In this document: positions 10,558 to 21,258 of the stretch, one piece after another
Layout of the letters: each line of letters starts with the position of its first letter
How positions within the stretch are numbered: position 1 is the stretch's first letter
Assembly: GCA_949987705.1 (NCBI GenBank)
Contig: OX465281.1
Location: 179,628,516 to 179,692,515 of the forward strand
Length of the DNA: 64,000 nucleotides
Direction: 5' to 3'
Source: Thereva unica
Lineage: Eukaryota; Arthropoda; Insecta; Diptera; Therevidae
The notes under the pieces: model-generated
Seen by the model: only the letters and a program-made list of their open reading frames with translations
The model's database searches: none
Told to the model about the DNA's origin: nothing
Position numbers and translations under genes: made by a program

Positions 10558-12510
10558 TTAAATAAAACGTACGACTTTTTTCTTTTTTAGTTTGTTGTTT
10601 GATTCGACTGTGAATGCTGGTTTAAGCCTATCTGTTGAGACTGTGGTATCTTTTCCTTTTAATCTGATGACAAAAGCTCTTCGTAGTCTTCGAACTACTG
10701 GGTAGGGTCCTTCATATGGTTGTTTTAAGCCTACTTTTGCCGCGTCCACTCTAACGAATACCTGTTCGCATTCCGTGAGGTCTTTCGGTACATATATCGG
10801 AACTTTTGATTGTCTGGTTTCTGAAGGCTTCAAAGCGTTCATTTTTTCCCGTAGCTTTTCTACTAAAGTGTACGGCTCTACGGAGTTATCTGGGGGTTCC
10901 GAGCCGAAAAATTCTGCTGGCAGTCTTAAGTTTTGGCCATACACCAATTCTGCTGGCGTAGTTTTAATGTCTTCTTTGAAAGCATTCCGTATGCCTAACA
11001 GGATTATTGGTAGTTCTTCGCTCCAATTAGAGCAATCTCCCCGACATTTTAGTGCTCCCTTTAATTGGCGGTGTAGCCTCTCCACCATTCCATTGGCTTG
11101 AGGGTGATACGCCGTTGTGCGGATCCTGTGAGTTCCTAAAAACCTGTTCAGCTCAGCGAAAAGCTTTGACTCGAACGGTGTACCGCGGTCTGTTGTCATG
11201 TAGGTTGGTACGCCAAATCGACATTTATATTCTTGGAACATTGTTAGCGCTATCGTGGTTGCTGTGGCGTCTCGCAATGGGTACGCTTCGGGCCAACGTG
11301 TGAACCTATCGACAATGGTTAGTATGTTGGTGTATCCTTTCGAAGGTGGTAGGGGTCCTACTATGTCCAGATGAATGTGACTGAATCTCGCTTTCGGTAT
11401 TGGAAAGTCCCCTGGGGGAGCTTTTGTGTGTCTCTGGATCTTAGACCGCTGACAGGGTATGCATGCTTTCGCTAATCGTTTAATGTCCGTCTGCATTTGT
11501 GGCCAAAAATAGCGTTCCGAAATCAGCTTTCGCGAACCTCATATTCCGGGGTGTGAGAGTGAGTGGAGCGAGTCGAATACGGCTTTACGTAAGGTGATTG
11601 GAACAAAAGGGCGTGGCTGCGACGTTGTGGTTTCGCACCATAATTGTTCGTTGGTTGTCGGGACATTTCGAGTTTCAAGTTTGAAGCTACTGTCTTTTGA
11701 CTTTTCTAAGGCTAACAACCTAAGAAGTTCTTTGTCGTTCTTCTGTAGTGAGATTAAGTTTTCCAAGGTTAGTTTTTCTGATGCAATTGCAGAGACTTCC
11801 ATTTCGCACGCCCTCGAAAGTGAGTCTGCTACTACGTTCTCACGACCTTTTACGTGTCGTATCTCGTTTGTGTACTGCGATATATAGTCTAATTGTCTGG
11901 CTTGTCGAGGACTGCGGTCGGTCTTGGTTGTTAGTGCTGTGGTGAGGGGCTTGTGGTCCGTGAACACAATGAAGGAACGCCCTTCTAGAAAATGTCTGAA
12001 GTGTTTGATGCTGGCATAAATAGCAAGTAACTCCCGATCGAAAGCTGAGTATTTGGATTCCGTGTTGGATAATTTCTTTGAGTAGAAGGCAAGTGGTTGC
12101 CATTCGCTTCCGTTGTGTTGCTCTAGGACGCCGCCGATTGCTATATTCGATGCGTCGACGGTAAGTCTGATGGGAGCATTGTCTATTGGGTGAACTAGAA
12201 GGGTGGCTGAACTCAAAGCTTGTTTGGCGTTGTCATAAGCTTTCTTACATTCCTCGGGAAAAGAAAATTGTTGACCGTTGTTGGTTTTCTTTCCCATGTT
12301 CAATGCTATGAGGTGAGCGTGTATCGGCGCCAGGAGTGAAGCTAATTTTGGCAGAAACCTGTGATAATAATTAATCATACCTACAAAGCGCTGTATTTGA
12401 CGGATAGAGGTAGGTAAAGGATAATTTTGTATTGCCTTTATTCTGTCGGGAGAGGGTAGTATTCCATCCTTGTTTATTTTGTGGCTTAAAAATTCGAGTT
12501 CGCTAATGAG
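10558..12510 (-). pseudogene. Gypsy-1 pol: RT C-terminus, RNase H, integrase
   Basis: The reading frame runs from about 12510 to 10558 with one in-frame TGA at 11539-11541 (after HPGI; a likely Arg CGA-to-TGA change). In order it holds the end of RT (FVGMINYYHRFLPKLASLL), RNase H (LTVDASNIAIGGVLEQ, FDRELLAIYASIKHFRHFLEG, FTDHKPL), the integrase zinc region (CIPCQRSK) and the integrase core with DDE residues in HLDIVGPLPPSKG, MTTDRGTPFES and HPQANGMVERLHR. A basic tail ends the protein. The RT palm with YxDD and the protease are absent because the upstream part was replaced by the inverted leader/gag segment at 12511. Confidence 0.9.
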
Positions 12511-12835
12511 ATATATATATACTTTTATTAGAATTTAAGATTGATTTGAATAGCATTTTCCAGATTTTTATTATGAAATAAGAAACATATTTTTATTAGA
12601 ATTTAAGGTTCACAAAAAATTTTTCCGCGTGCAATGAAGTGAATTACTATTTTTTTTGGCAATCGCAATTAAATAAAGTATTAATTCGGTGTATATTATC
12701 GGTTACCGTTGATTTAGTAAGGTGTACGGTTATGTAAAGAGGAGACGTGAACAACTCGCGGTAGAAAATTACATTTATTATACTATAACAAGGTTATCTC
12801 ATATCTATTTCTTGTTTTTTTTTTTTTAAATAAAA

Positions 12836-13114
12836 ATGGAAGACGAAAACGAACAAAACGAAAGAGAAATTAAACACGTAGAATTGAATGAAGTCGCGGA
12901 GATTAAATTACCTACGTTTTGGGAAAAGGCTCCGGCGGCCTGGTTTATCGCGATCGAGGCAAAATTTGCAGTAAGAAAAATAACGTCAGACGCGAACAAA
13001 TATGGACATGTTATCGCTTCTCTCCCAGTCGAAGCCATAAATAACATAATAGATATATTAGAAAAACCCCCGGAAAAGAATAAATACGATAATTTAAAGC
13101 AGATTTTGGTTAAA
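12836..13114 (+). pseudogene. Gypsy-1 gag N-terminal fragment, inverted
   Basis: The plus-strand ORF starts at ATG 12836 after a ~325-base leader and encodes about 93 residues resembling the N-terminal Gag domain of Gypsy elements (DUF7041-like): LPTFWEKAPAAWFIAIEAKF, ITSDANKYGHVIASL, PPEKNKYDNLKQIL. It then runs into the reverse complement of the PBS and the LTR, so the last ~24 codons before its stop at 13189 are not Gag. Orientation is opposite to the pol of the same element. Confidence 0.8.
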
Positions 13115-13128
13115 CGTCGGGGTCACCA
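13115..13128 (-). other. Gypsy-1 primer binding site
   Basis: On the minus strand the LTR end (GCCACAA) is followed within two bases by TGGTGACCCCGACG, a TGG-initial primer binding site adjacent to a 5' LTR. The priming tRNA is not determined. The inverted gag segment joins directly to the end of this site. Confidence 0.7.
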
Positions 13129-13131
13129 GAT

Positions 13132-13424
13132 TGTGGCGTCTTTCCTTTTATGCGCCGCAATGTCAATTCACTTTATTACTGACAGTTAAAATAAAACTCA
13201 ATGTCCACAATTCACTTATGTATATTCAATAATATAATTTTTTTACAGCGATCATTTCACTAGACTTCTATAGTAGGACTGCTTTTTATTTCACGTTACG
13301 ACTGACTGACTGACTGAGGAGAAGTGAAAAACGGATGGACTTTTCGGGCTTGGTTTCTCGAAAATTCTTGGTTTCTCGAAAATTATTTTTGGTGTTGCCA
13401 ATGCAGTGGCGACATGCTGCTACA
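13132..13424 (-). repeat. Gypsy-1 5' LTR
   Basis: Same sequence as 10142-10437 apart from a few differences, ending GCTGCTACA and followed by the target duplication ATAC (13425-13428), after which the interrupted heptamer array resumes. Confidence 0.9.
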
Positions 13425-13890
13425 ATACTATGTACTGCGATTATGTACTATTTATTCTGTACTATGACTAAGTATTATGAACTATGTGTTATCTGCTATG
13501 TACTTTGCACTATATACTCTGTATTATGTATTTTCTACTAAATATTATGTACTTTGTACCAAACACTATATACTATGTTCTATGTAAAAGGTATTATGTA
13601 CTATGTACTAGGTACTTGCACTATGTACTATGAACTATGTATTATGTTTTGTATTATCTATTATGTATTATGTACTATTTACTATGAACTATGTACTATG
13701 TACAATGTTCTATGTATTATGTTCTATGTACTAAGTGCTATGTACTATTTACTATGAACTATGTATTATTCACTACTACTATGTACTATATTGTGTAATA
13801 TGTACCTACTATGAATTATGTTCTATGTATTATTTACATATGTATTATATATTACGGATTACGTATTATGTATTATGTATTATTGTATAT
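13425..13890. repeat. TACTATG-like heptamer array, right part
   Basis: Continuation of the array of 9740-10141 after the Gypsy-1 insertion, again imperfect copies of TACTATG and TATTATG. ORFs in it (for example 13554-13757) are repeat artefacts. Confidence 0.85.
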
Positions 13891-14189
13891 ACAAAATTTA
13901 TTGACCTTTATCCTTCTGTAGTACTAAGATTGATTTGGACATATAGAATGACCATAGAGGTCTTAATTTCCAAAATGTGCCCAGGCACACATACATTTTT
14001 TTATGATATATATTTTTGTTTAGTTTTTTGAGATAGGTTATTGATAGTACATTTTATTAGGGTTATAAGGAACAAGTAATACGTATTAACGCGTATTATA
14101 TTCATGCCAATTTTTACGGTAATTCGCTTTACCATATAACATAAAATACACCACTACAACGCAAAAAAACATTACGGTTTCGTTTTTGA

Positions 14190-14560
14190 TATACAGTATC
14201 CGTTGATTTTTCAAAGCGGCTGACTTTTGGTTAGGTTTTGGATAGTATGGGAGGGAAAGGGGGTGGTTGGAGTCGTAATGGTCTAGCCGCTAGTGCGATT
14301 TTGTTTTGGCGCAGGTTTACGTATCACCCTGAATTTAAGTAACCCTAGGACCTATTTTCATAAATATGGTAGCAATGATACTCCCACCCATCTAAAACTA
14401 CATACGTCAAAGCTCTCCACCTCAGCACCTTCCAGAGTATGTATTTTTTTCCACTAAAATTTCAACTTCAACTATCTCTATCTCTATTTTTTAAATTTAA
14501 CTAAACTATATTTTGTAACAAATCCTCCCATACTATTCATACTCGGCACGTGTTTCACTA
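14190..14560. repeat. diverged copy of the CAGGGTGTCC-family inverted-repeat arm
   Basis: The segment AAGCGGCTGACTTTTGGTTA, then TTTTGGATAGTATGG, GGTCTAGCCGCTAG and TATCACCC aligns by eye in the same order with the arm at 16500-16760. No ends or TA duplication are recognisable, so it is an old, partial copy. Confidence 0.6.
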
Positions 14561-14639
14561 TAATGTTGAATTGAATGGGACCCAAATCGAATTTTTTGAC
14601 CGGATCAGCAGTGGATTTGGAATTCATAAATTTTTAATA

Positions 14640-15290
14640 AAAATTCGTCCTTTGTGTCTTTAAAAACCCCCACACCGATTTTCATTGCAATTGGAATACC
14701 ATTGCTAAAAGTAGTCCACCATTTTGAATTGGCAAATTTTGACCACAAATCCGTTATTTGGAACCCTTAAAACCCCCGATTCTGATTTTCAATACAATCA
14801 GAGCATAACTTTCGAAAGTATTCCACCATTTTGAATTTTAAAATTTTAACCACAAATTTGTCATTTGGATCCCTCAAAACCCCCCGACACTAATTTTCAG
14901 CACAATCGGTGCACAATTGCCAAAACTAGTCCGCCATTGAGAATTTTAAAATTTTAACCACAAATTTGTCATTTGGATCCCTCAAAACTCCCCGACACTA
15001 ATTTTCAGCACAATCGGTGCACAATTGCCAAAACTAGTCCGCCATTTAGAATTTTAAAATTTTAACCCCAAATTTGTCATTTGGATCCCTCAAAACCCCC
15101 CCGACACTAATTTTCAGCACAATCGGTGCACAATTGCCAAAACTAGTCCGCCATTTAGAATTTTAAAATTTTAACCACAAATTTGTCATTTGGATCCCTC
15201 AAAACCCCCCGACACTAATTTTCAGCACAATCGGTGCACAATTGCCAAAACTAGTCCCCCATTTTGAATTTTTCTTCTTTCTGCCATTTT
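14640..15290. repeat. ~118-bp minisatellite, about five units
   Basis: Units hold CAAATTTGTCATTTGGATCC, CCGACACTAATTTTCAGCAC, AATCGGTGCACAATTGCC and AAAACTAGTCCGCCATT. The last four units (starting near 14840, 14957, 15075 and 15190) are nearly identical; the first ones near 14640-14840 are diverged. No coding potential. Confidence 0.85.
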
Positions 15291-15641
15291 GGCCGCCATA
15301 CTCCCCATATTTTTTTTTCATATTATGCTCTTTATATGAATGATTCTCCAAAAAATGGCAGGATCATATAAAATTGGAGTGTCTATATCTATATTGAAGC
15401 GGAATAATTGTTAGTTTTAATTGTTTGACAAAATTAATTGCAATTGATAAATTAATTGCAATTGATTTAGTTCTAATATACAATTAATACAGATTAATCC
15501 AAATAAATTAATTGTGGGGTGCAATTAATAGTTCAATCGCAATTAATTTTAATTGCAATTAAATTAATCGCAATTAATTTTTTAATCAATTAATTAATTG
15601 ATTGAAAATTTAATTGATTAATGCCCAACACTGAGTAGGCC

Positions 15642-15965
15642 CCCAGGTGAGGTTGTATTATATAATGTATATATATTCTTGTATATAAACATTTCAAATA
15701 TATATGTGTAAATACATATGTATATGTGTGTATTTCCCATTGCATGCAATTTTAGAGACGTTTAACATTTCGCATATTGGAAATTTAGTGAATTTTTGCG
15801 AAAAATCGTTATTTGAGGATATTTTGAAAAAAGGAGCAGATCCGATTTCGGTTTGGACATATTTTGGCATGTTTATATGTTACAAGAAAGCTCCCGTTCG
15901 CAGATCTTAGCGTCATTTTAGACAAACTTATTTTTATTATCACAACACCGTGAGAATGGGCGCTC
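15642..15965 (-). repeat. snapback right arm, distal part
   Basis: CCCCAGGTGAGGTTGTATTA continues the arm interrupted at 9083 and then mirrors 2342-2627. It ends at GGGCGCTC (15965), after which the Tc1 fragment starts. Confidence 0.8.
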
Positions 15966-16380
15966 CATGTTTGCATCCATGTTTTCTTTGATCCAGTAAA
16001 TTGGTCCAATTCCATACCACGAAAACGAACCCCATAGCTTTATGTTCCCTCCTCCGTGTTTCACAGTTTTTTTTGTGTATTGTGGGAGGAATTCTTTATT
16101 TGGAGGCCTTCTAACATAATTCCGACCATCGGATCCAAATAAATTTATTTTAGTTTCGTCCGTCCACAAAATATTCCTCCATTTTTTTATGCCCTCAGAT
16201 GCAAAGCTATTACCTGATGCTACAATTCAAATAACGCTGACAAAGAACTTTCCTCAAATCAAAATGCTGTAAATTTCTACAATGGCTCTACTTTTTCGAC
16301 CAGGAGAATTTGACGCTTCTGGAGAAAATGAGCTTTCGCTCAGTAACGGAAATGCACTCTAGCGGATATAGTCATAGTAT
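15966..16380 (-). pseudogene. Tc1-like transposase fragment
   Basis: The minus strand encodes MWTDETKINLFGSDGRNYV, then RRPPNKEFLPQYTKKTVKHGG, NIKLWGSFSWYGIGPIYWI and KENMDANM, the central part of a Tc1-family DDE transposase (WTDE contains the first catalytic Asp). Reading breaks at the end of the snapback arm (15965), so the C-terminal half is absent here. Upstream, 16170-16380 holds degraded N-terminal coding sequence with stops. Not functional. Confidence 0.8.
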
Positions 16381-16453
16381 CTTGTACTAAACTTATTGCT
16401 TGGTTAATATCATAGATTGCATCATAGCATATGTATAAATTTGTGCTAAAGTT

Positions 16454-16495
<42 letters not shown>

Positions 16496-16498
<3 letters not shown>

Positions 16499-17504
16499 GG
16501 TGTCCCACATAAACTTACAAAGCGGCCGGCTGTGTATAGGTTTTGGATAGACGAACAAAAAATCGTATGGGTGGGGGGGGGAAATCGTAACGGTTTAGCC
16601 GCTAGGGCGTTTTGAAGTTTTTTTGCTAGAGTTTTACATATCACCCTATACTTTGTAACCGTGTAACCCATTTTCATGATTATGGTACAGGTGTACGCAG
16701 AATTCCCCCACCTATCTACGACGGTAAAAATAATGGTCATATCTTATAAACTTTTGGAGTTATGAGTCGCCAAAGTCAAAATTTTGTATTTTTTTCACTA
16801 AAATTTCAATTAAAACCACCTTTTTCTCCAAAAAATACGTGATAAACCAATATTTTTTTTAAAAAAATTGGAAAGCTTGGACAATTTCCTATGAATAATG
16901 TAATTTAACTTATAAGATTATAACGACGATGTCCATACATCTGAAAAATCTCGATGACATTTGTAATTTAAGGTTAGCTCTTTAATCATTCAATAAGATT
17001 GTCTTGTTTAGTGAATAGGTTTTTTCATCAGATTAACTTTTGTATTTTAGCCTGAAGATGACTTTAAAAAAGTCGAAACGTCGCTGTAATTGACATGAAA
17101 TAAAATAAAACAGCAAACACCAAAAAACTAGTCGGTTATTAGGCAAAATTAAATTCCTGGTACGATTTTTAAAATTAAATTTTTTACCGACAATATTAAC
17201 TTCTTATTACAACAAAATTTTGACTTTGGCGATTCATAACTCCAAAAGTTGGTAAGATAGGGCCATTGTTTTTACCGTTGTAGATAGGTCGAGGAATTCT
17301 GCGTGCACTGGTACCATAACCATGAAAATAGGTTACGCGGTTACAAAAATACAGGGTGATATGTAAAGCTTTAGCAAAAAAACTTCAAAACGCCCTAGCG
17401 ACTAAACCGTTACGATTTCCCCACCCCACCCATACGATTTTTTGTTCGTCTATCCAAGACCTATCCACAGCCGGCCGCTTTGTAAGTTTATGTGGGACAC
17501 CCTG
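16496..17504. mobile_element. TIR element with long inverted arms (CAGGGTGTCC family), copy 1
   Basis: It begins CAGGGTGTCCCACATAAACT and ends with the reverse complement; it is flanked by TA within (TA)n runs, as expected for Tc1/mariner-type insertion. Arms of about 310 bases pair imperfectly and surround a ~390-base middle. There is no transposase; ORFs on either strand run across the arms. The middle carries the hammerhead-like motif at 17052-17086. Confidence 0.75.
17052..17086 (+). ncRNA. hammerhead-ribozyme-like motif, copy 1
   Basis: CTGAAGA (fits CUGANGA) at 17052-17058 is followed by a stem GACTT (17060-17064) / AAGTC (17070-17074), then GAAAC and GTC (17075-17082). This is the order of a type I hammerhead with a very short stem III (GAAAC-GUC). 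Flanking AGC (17049-17051) and GCT (17083-17085) can pair as stem I. One base, T17059, is unpaired between the core and stem II, which departs from the consensus. Such motifs are known in Penelope-like and other retroelements. Activity is not shown. Confidence 0.4.

Positions 17505-17571
<67 letters not shown>
17505..17571. repeat. (TA)n microsatellite
   Basis: Almost pure TA repeat directly after the CAGGGTGTCC element. Comparable runs lie at 16455-16495, 18612-18657, 19666-19788, 31248-31294, 34126-34173 and 37873-37890. Ile/Tyr ORFs crossing these runs are artefacts. Confidence 0.9.
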
Positions 17572-17572
<1 letters not shown>

Positions 17573-17758
17573 GCGCTTTGTTCTGTAGTTATTACCCATT
17601 GAAAAAAAGGTACACATTGACCAGTTTTTCAATATTTGTAAATTTTACATACCTGGCGGACCCTCCCCCTTCTACCCCACACGTAATAAATGCGCTGTTG
17701 TTTCTTTAATGTAAAAAAGCGTTCAGGTACCATTCCGGTAGCAAGCACTGCTTTTTTA

Positions 17759-18085
17759 GGGTCCTTAATTATGTGGTTCCAAGAAGTATGTAAGAGTTTT
17801 TTCAATAATTTGTAAATGAAGTAAATAAAATAAAATAATAACAAACACCTTTTTAATAATTATCTTCTACTTATTTACTAACATACTATTATTAATTAAT
17901 TAAATTTTCAAAATGACCCCCACCTTCATTTAGGCAAATAAATGCTCGATGTCCAACGCTGTGGGTTGCGGTTCTTAAATCCCTATCTGAATTTTTAATT
18001 ACTTCAGCTGCTTGGTGTATTATTTCTATTAACTCCTCTCTGTTGTTCGATGCTGTCTTATAGACCAACTGCTTCATATGACCCC
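17759..18085 (-). pseudogene. mariner-like element end with transposase C-terminus (duplicate copy)
   Basis: It begins with the TIR GGGTCCTTAATTATGTGG preceded by TA. The minus strand from 18085 to 17892 encodes the last ~64 residues of an IS630/Tc1/mariner transposase (GHMKQLVYKTASNNREEL, ending GGHFENLIN and a stop). It is cut off at 18085 by a BEL-type LTR. This is the extra copy made by the tandem duplication; the copy adjoining BEL-1 proper is 19974-20300. Confidence 0.75.
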
Positions 18086-18552
18086 TGGAGCGGTTGCCCA
18101 ATCTGGCCTAGTACTCTACTAGCAACAAATTGGGTGATCGTTCCATTTAACAAACCTCGCAAAATAAAGAAAACACTTTCATCACCAAAAGGCAAGTGTG
18201 CACGCTAAGTGACACTGTGACCCGGAATCACCACCGGCAGCACCAGCAATTACCTAACAACAGGTAACCGGCAGCATGCTGACGCACACAAGGGCGAAAC
18301 AATAAAACCATCTGACCAGAGGCGATGACGGCAGTCAGAACGTAGAGCGGTTACGCGGTGTCTTGGACGTGTAGTAAAATAAAATTAAAGCAAAGTCGTA
18401 ATTTTGTATCGGGTAAAGTAAACATAAAGTAAAGCGTTTAAAAATAAAGTAAAAATAAAATTTATAAATCCTAAACAGTTAGAATTAAATAAAGTGAATT
18501 TTTTGTCATTAAAATTTTGTAGTTATTTTTTGTTCTCTTTGTTGACGTTTCA
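18086..18552 (+). repeat. BEL-1-type LTR, duplicated upstream copy
   Basis: TGGAGCGGTTGCCC to TTGACGTTTCA, 467 bases, almost identical to 20301-20767 (for example GCTAAGTGACAC versus GCTAAGCGACAC). It is followed by TTTTGGTCCTT, the first bases of the leader and PBS, and then by the start of duplication copy 2. It is part of the tandem duplication, not an independent insertion. Confidence 0.85.
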
Positions 18553-18609
18553 TTTTGGTCCTTGGTCATAGATTGCATCATAGCATATGTATAAATTTGT
18601 GCTAAAGTT

Positions 18610-19787
<1,178 letters not shown>

Positions 19788-20106
19788 GCGCTTTGTTCTG
19801 TAGTTATTACCCATTGAAAAAAAGGTACACATTGACCAGTTTTTCAATATTTGTAAATTTTACATACCTGGCGGACCCTCCCCCTTCTACCCCACACGTA
19901 ATAAATGCGCTGTTGTTTCTTTAATGTAAAAAAGCGTTCAGGTACCATTCCGGTAGCAAGCACTGCTTTTTTAGGGTCCTTAATTATGTGGTTCCAAGAA
20001 GTATGTAAGAGTTTTTTCAATAATTTGTAAATGAAGTAAATAAAATAAAATAATAACAAACACCTTTTTAATAATTATCTTCTACTTATTTACTAACATA
20101 CTATTA

Positions 20107-20300
20107 TTAATTAATTAAATTTTCAAAATGACCCCCACCTTCATTTAGGCAAATAAATGCTCGATGTCCAACGCTGTGGGTTGCGGTTCTTAAATCCCTA
20201 TCTGAATTTTTAATTACTTCAGCTGCTTGGTGTATTATTTCTATTAACTCCTCTCTGTTGTTCGATGCTGTCTTATAGACCAACTGCTTCATATGACCCC
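20107..20300 (-). pseudogene. mariner-like transposase, C-terminal piece
   Basis: Encodes GHMKQLVYKTASNNREEL and, at its end, GGHFENLIN, the typical C-terminus of DUF4817-containing mariner-like transposases. It joins in sense to the piece at 29265-29878 (ending TPLDFHL) if BEL-1 is removed, restoring the LDF-L-WG-K context of the family. Confidence 0.75.
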
Positions 20301-20767
20301 TGGAGCGGTTGCCCAATCTGGCCTAGTACTCTACTAGCAACAAATTGGGTGATCGTTCCATTTAACAAACCTCGCAAAATAAAGAAAACACTTTCATCAC
20401 CAAAAGGCAAGTGTGCACGCTAAGCGACACTGTGACCCGGAATCACCACCGGCAGCACCAGCAATTACCTAACAACAGGTAACCGGCAGCATGCTGACGC
20501 ACACAAGGGCGAAACAATAAAACCATCTGACCAGAGGCGATGACGGCAGTCAGAACGTAGAGCGGTTACGCGGTGTCTTGGACGTGTAGTAAAATAAAAT
20601 TAAAGCAAAGTCGTAATTTTGTATCGGGTAAAGTAAACATAAAGTAAAGCGTTTAAAAATAAAGTAAAAATAAAATTTATAAATCCTAAACAGTTAGAAT
20701 TAAATAAAGTGAATTTTTTGTCATTAAAATTTTGTAGTTATTTTTTGTTCTCTTTGTTGACGTTTCA
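20301..20767 (+). repeat. BEL-1 5' LTR
   Basis: 467 bases from TGGAGCGG to TTGACGTTTCA, containing AAATAAAGAAAAC- and AATAAAGTG-type polyadenylation-like signals (near 20380 and 20703). No clean target duplication can be checked because the 3' partner is truncated. Confidence 0.88.
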
Positions 20768-20770
20768 TTT

Positions 20771-20788
20771 TGGTCCTTCGAGCCGGAT
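20771..20788 (+). other. BEL-1 primer binding site
   Basis: TGGTCCTTCGAGCCGGAT lies three bases after the LTR. The same 18 bases serve BEL-2 (53449-53466 on the minus strand), supporting a shared tRNA primer that I do not name. Confidence 0.75.
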
Positions 20789-20861
20789 CCGCGTGTGTGT
20801 GAGTGTGAAGGTGCAATATCAAACAGAAGGAAACACTACGAGGACAACGCTTCATCAAGGA

Positions 20862-20874
20862 ATCAAGGTAGGTG
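20862..20874 (+). promoter_or_regulatory. candidate splice donor for subgenomic env RNA
   Basis: ATCAAG|GTAGGTG in the BEL-1 leader (GT at 20868-20869) is a near-consensus 5' splice site. Together with the acceptor TTTCAG (ending 26895), seven bases before the env ATG, it would remove gag-pol and give an env mRNA. Inferred only; no RNA evidence. Confidence 0.45.
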
Positions 20875-21258
20875 GTTTTTTAGTATTTTTTATTGGCATC
20901 CTTTCCCCAATCTTTTTAAATCATACATACGCACGTAAACAAGTTTAATAACTAAGTGTAAAAAATTAAAGTAATTTAACTAAGCGAAGGTATTGATAGG
21001 GCTGGTCTATTCAAACCCGTGAAAAAAAAAAATAAGTTTTTTAGTGGTCCTATTGACGTCTGTTTTCTAGCCCTTAAATTCTCAAAGGGTCTAATATTAA
21101 GTAAAGAAAATAGTGCGCGTTTGTACCACATAAATAAGGCCATTGCCCCGCGTCATTCGCGTACAATAAGGTGATTTACATCGTTGACAATCACGCTAGT
21201 AACAGTGAAGTCCTTGACAGCGAAAATTCAATTGTACATATAATCCGCGCACACAGCA

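Larger units (their letters stand above)
10142..13424 (-). mobile_element. Gypsy-1: Ty3/Gypsy LTR retrotransposon, internally rearranged
   Basis: LTRs of 296 and 293 bases begin TGTGGCG and end GCTACA, with a 4-bp target duplication ATAC. The PPT (AAGGGGGG on the minus strand, next to 10438) and the PBS (TGGTGACCCCGACG, 13115-13128) place the 5' LTR on the right, so the element runs on the minus strand, as does pol. The leader and gag start, however, are on the plus strand (12511-13114), and the front of pol (protease and early RT) is missing. The copy therefore carries an inversion plus deletion and is defective. Confidence 0.85.
9084..15633. mobile_element. non-autonomous hAT element carrying a Gypsy insertion
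   Basis: The ends are CAGTGTTGGGCA and TGCCCAACACTG with an 8-bp target duplication AGTAGGCC (9076-9083 and 15634-15641), the diagnostic hAT pattern. Both subterminal regions (about 9110-9330 and 15415-15620) are dense in (C)AATTAATTAATTG, likely transposase-binding repeats. No transposase is visible. Between lie a heptamer array, the Gypsy-1 insertion, a degraded copy of the CAGGGTGTCC element and a ~118-bp minisatellite. Without Gypsy-1 the element would be about 3.3 kb. Confidence 0.85.
2342..15965. mobile_element. snapback element with long inverted arms, expanded by nested insertions
   Basis: The sequence from 2342 rightwards (GAGCGCCCGTTCTCACGGTG) is the reverse complement of the sequence ending at 15965, with one mismatch in those first bases. 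If the 2628-8356 insert and its ATA duplication, and the 9084-15633 insert and its AGTAGGCC duplication, are removed, the left arm (2342-2627 plus 8360 to about 8685) pairs continuously with the right arm (about 8798-9083 plus 15642-15965). The ancestral element would have been about 1.3 kb with ~600-base arms and a ~110-base loop. It has no coding capacity. The flanks differ (LINE on the left, Tc1 on the right), so I cannot define a target duplication. The superfamily is unknown. Confidence 0.75.
16410..18563 (+). repeat. 2.2 kb tandem duplication, copy 1
   Basis: The sequence from TCATAGATTGCATCATAGC through a (TA)n-flanked TIR element, a mariner end and a BEL-1-type LTR is repeated at 18566-20778 with very few changes; offsets are 2161 bases before and 2215 after the second (TA)n run, so the length difference is mostly microsatellite length. 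Copy 1 ends inside the BEL-1 primer binding site (TGGTCCTT) and is joined by two bases to copy 2. Confidence 0.9.

Noticed and set aside
2342..15965. Polinton/Maverick or other giant virus-like element, given the 13.6 kb span between inverted repeats
   Set aside because: There are no polymerase B, capsid, protease or packaging ATPase genes; the size is explained by nested insertions in a 1.3 kb snapback element.
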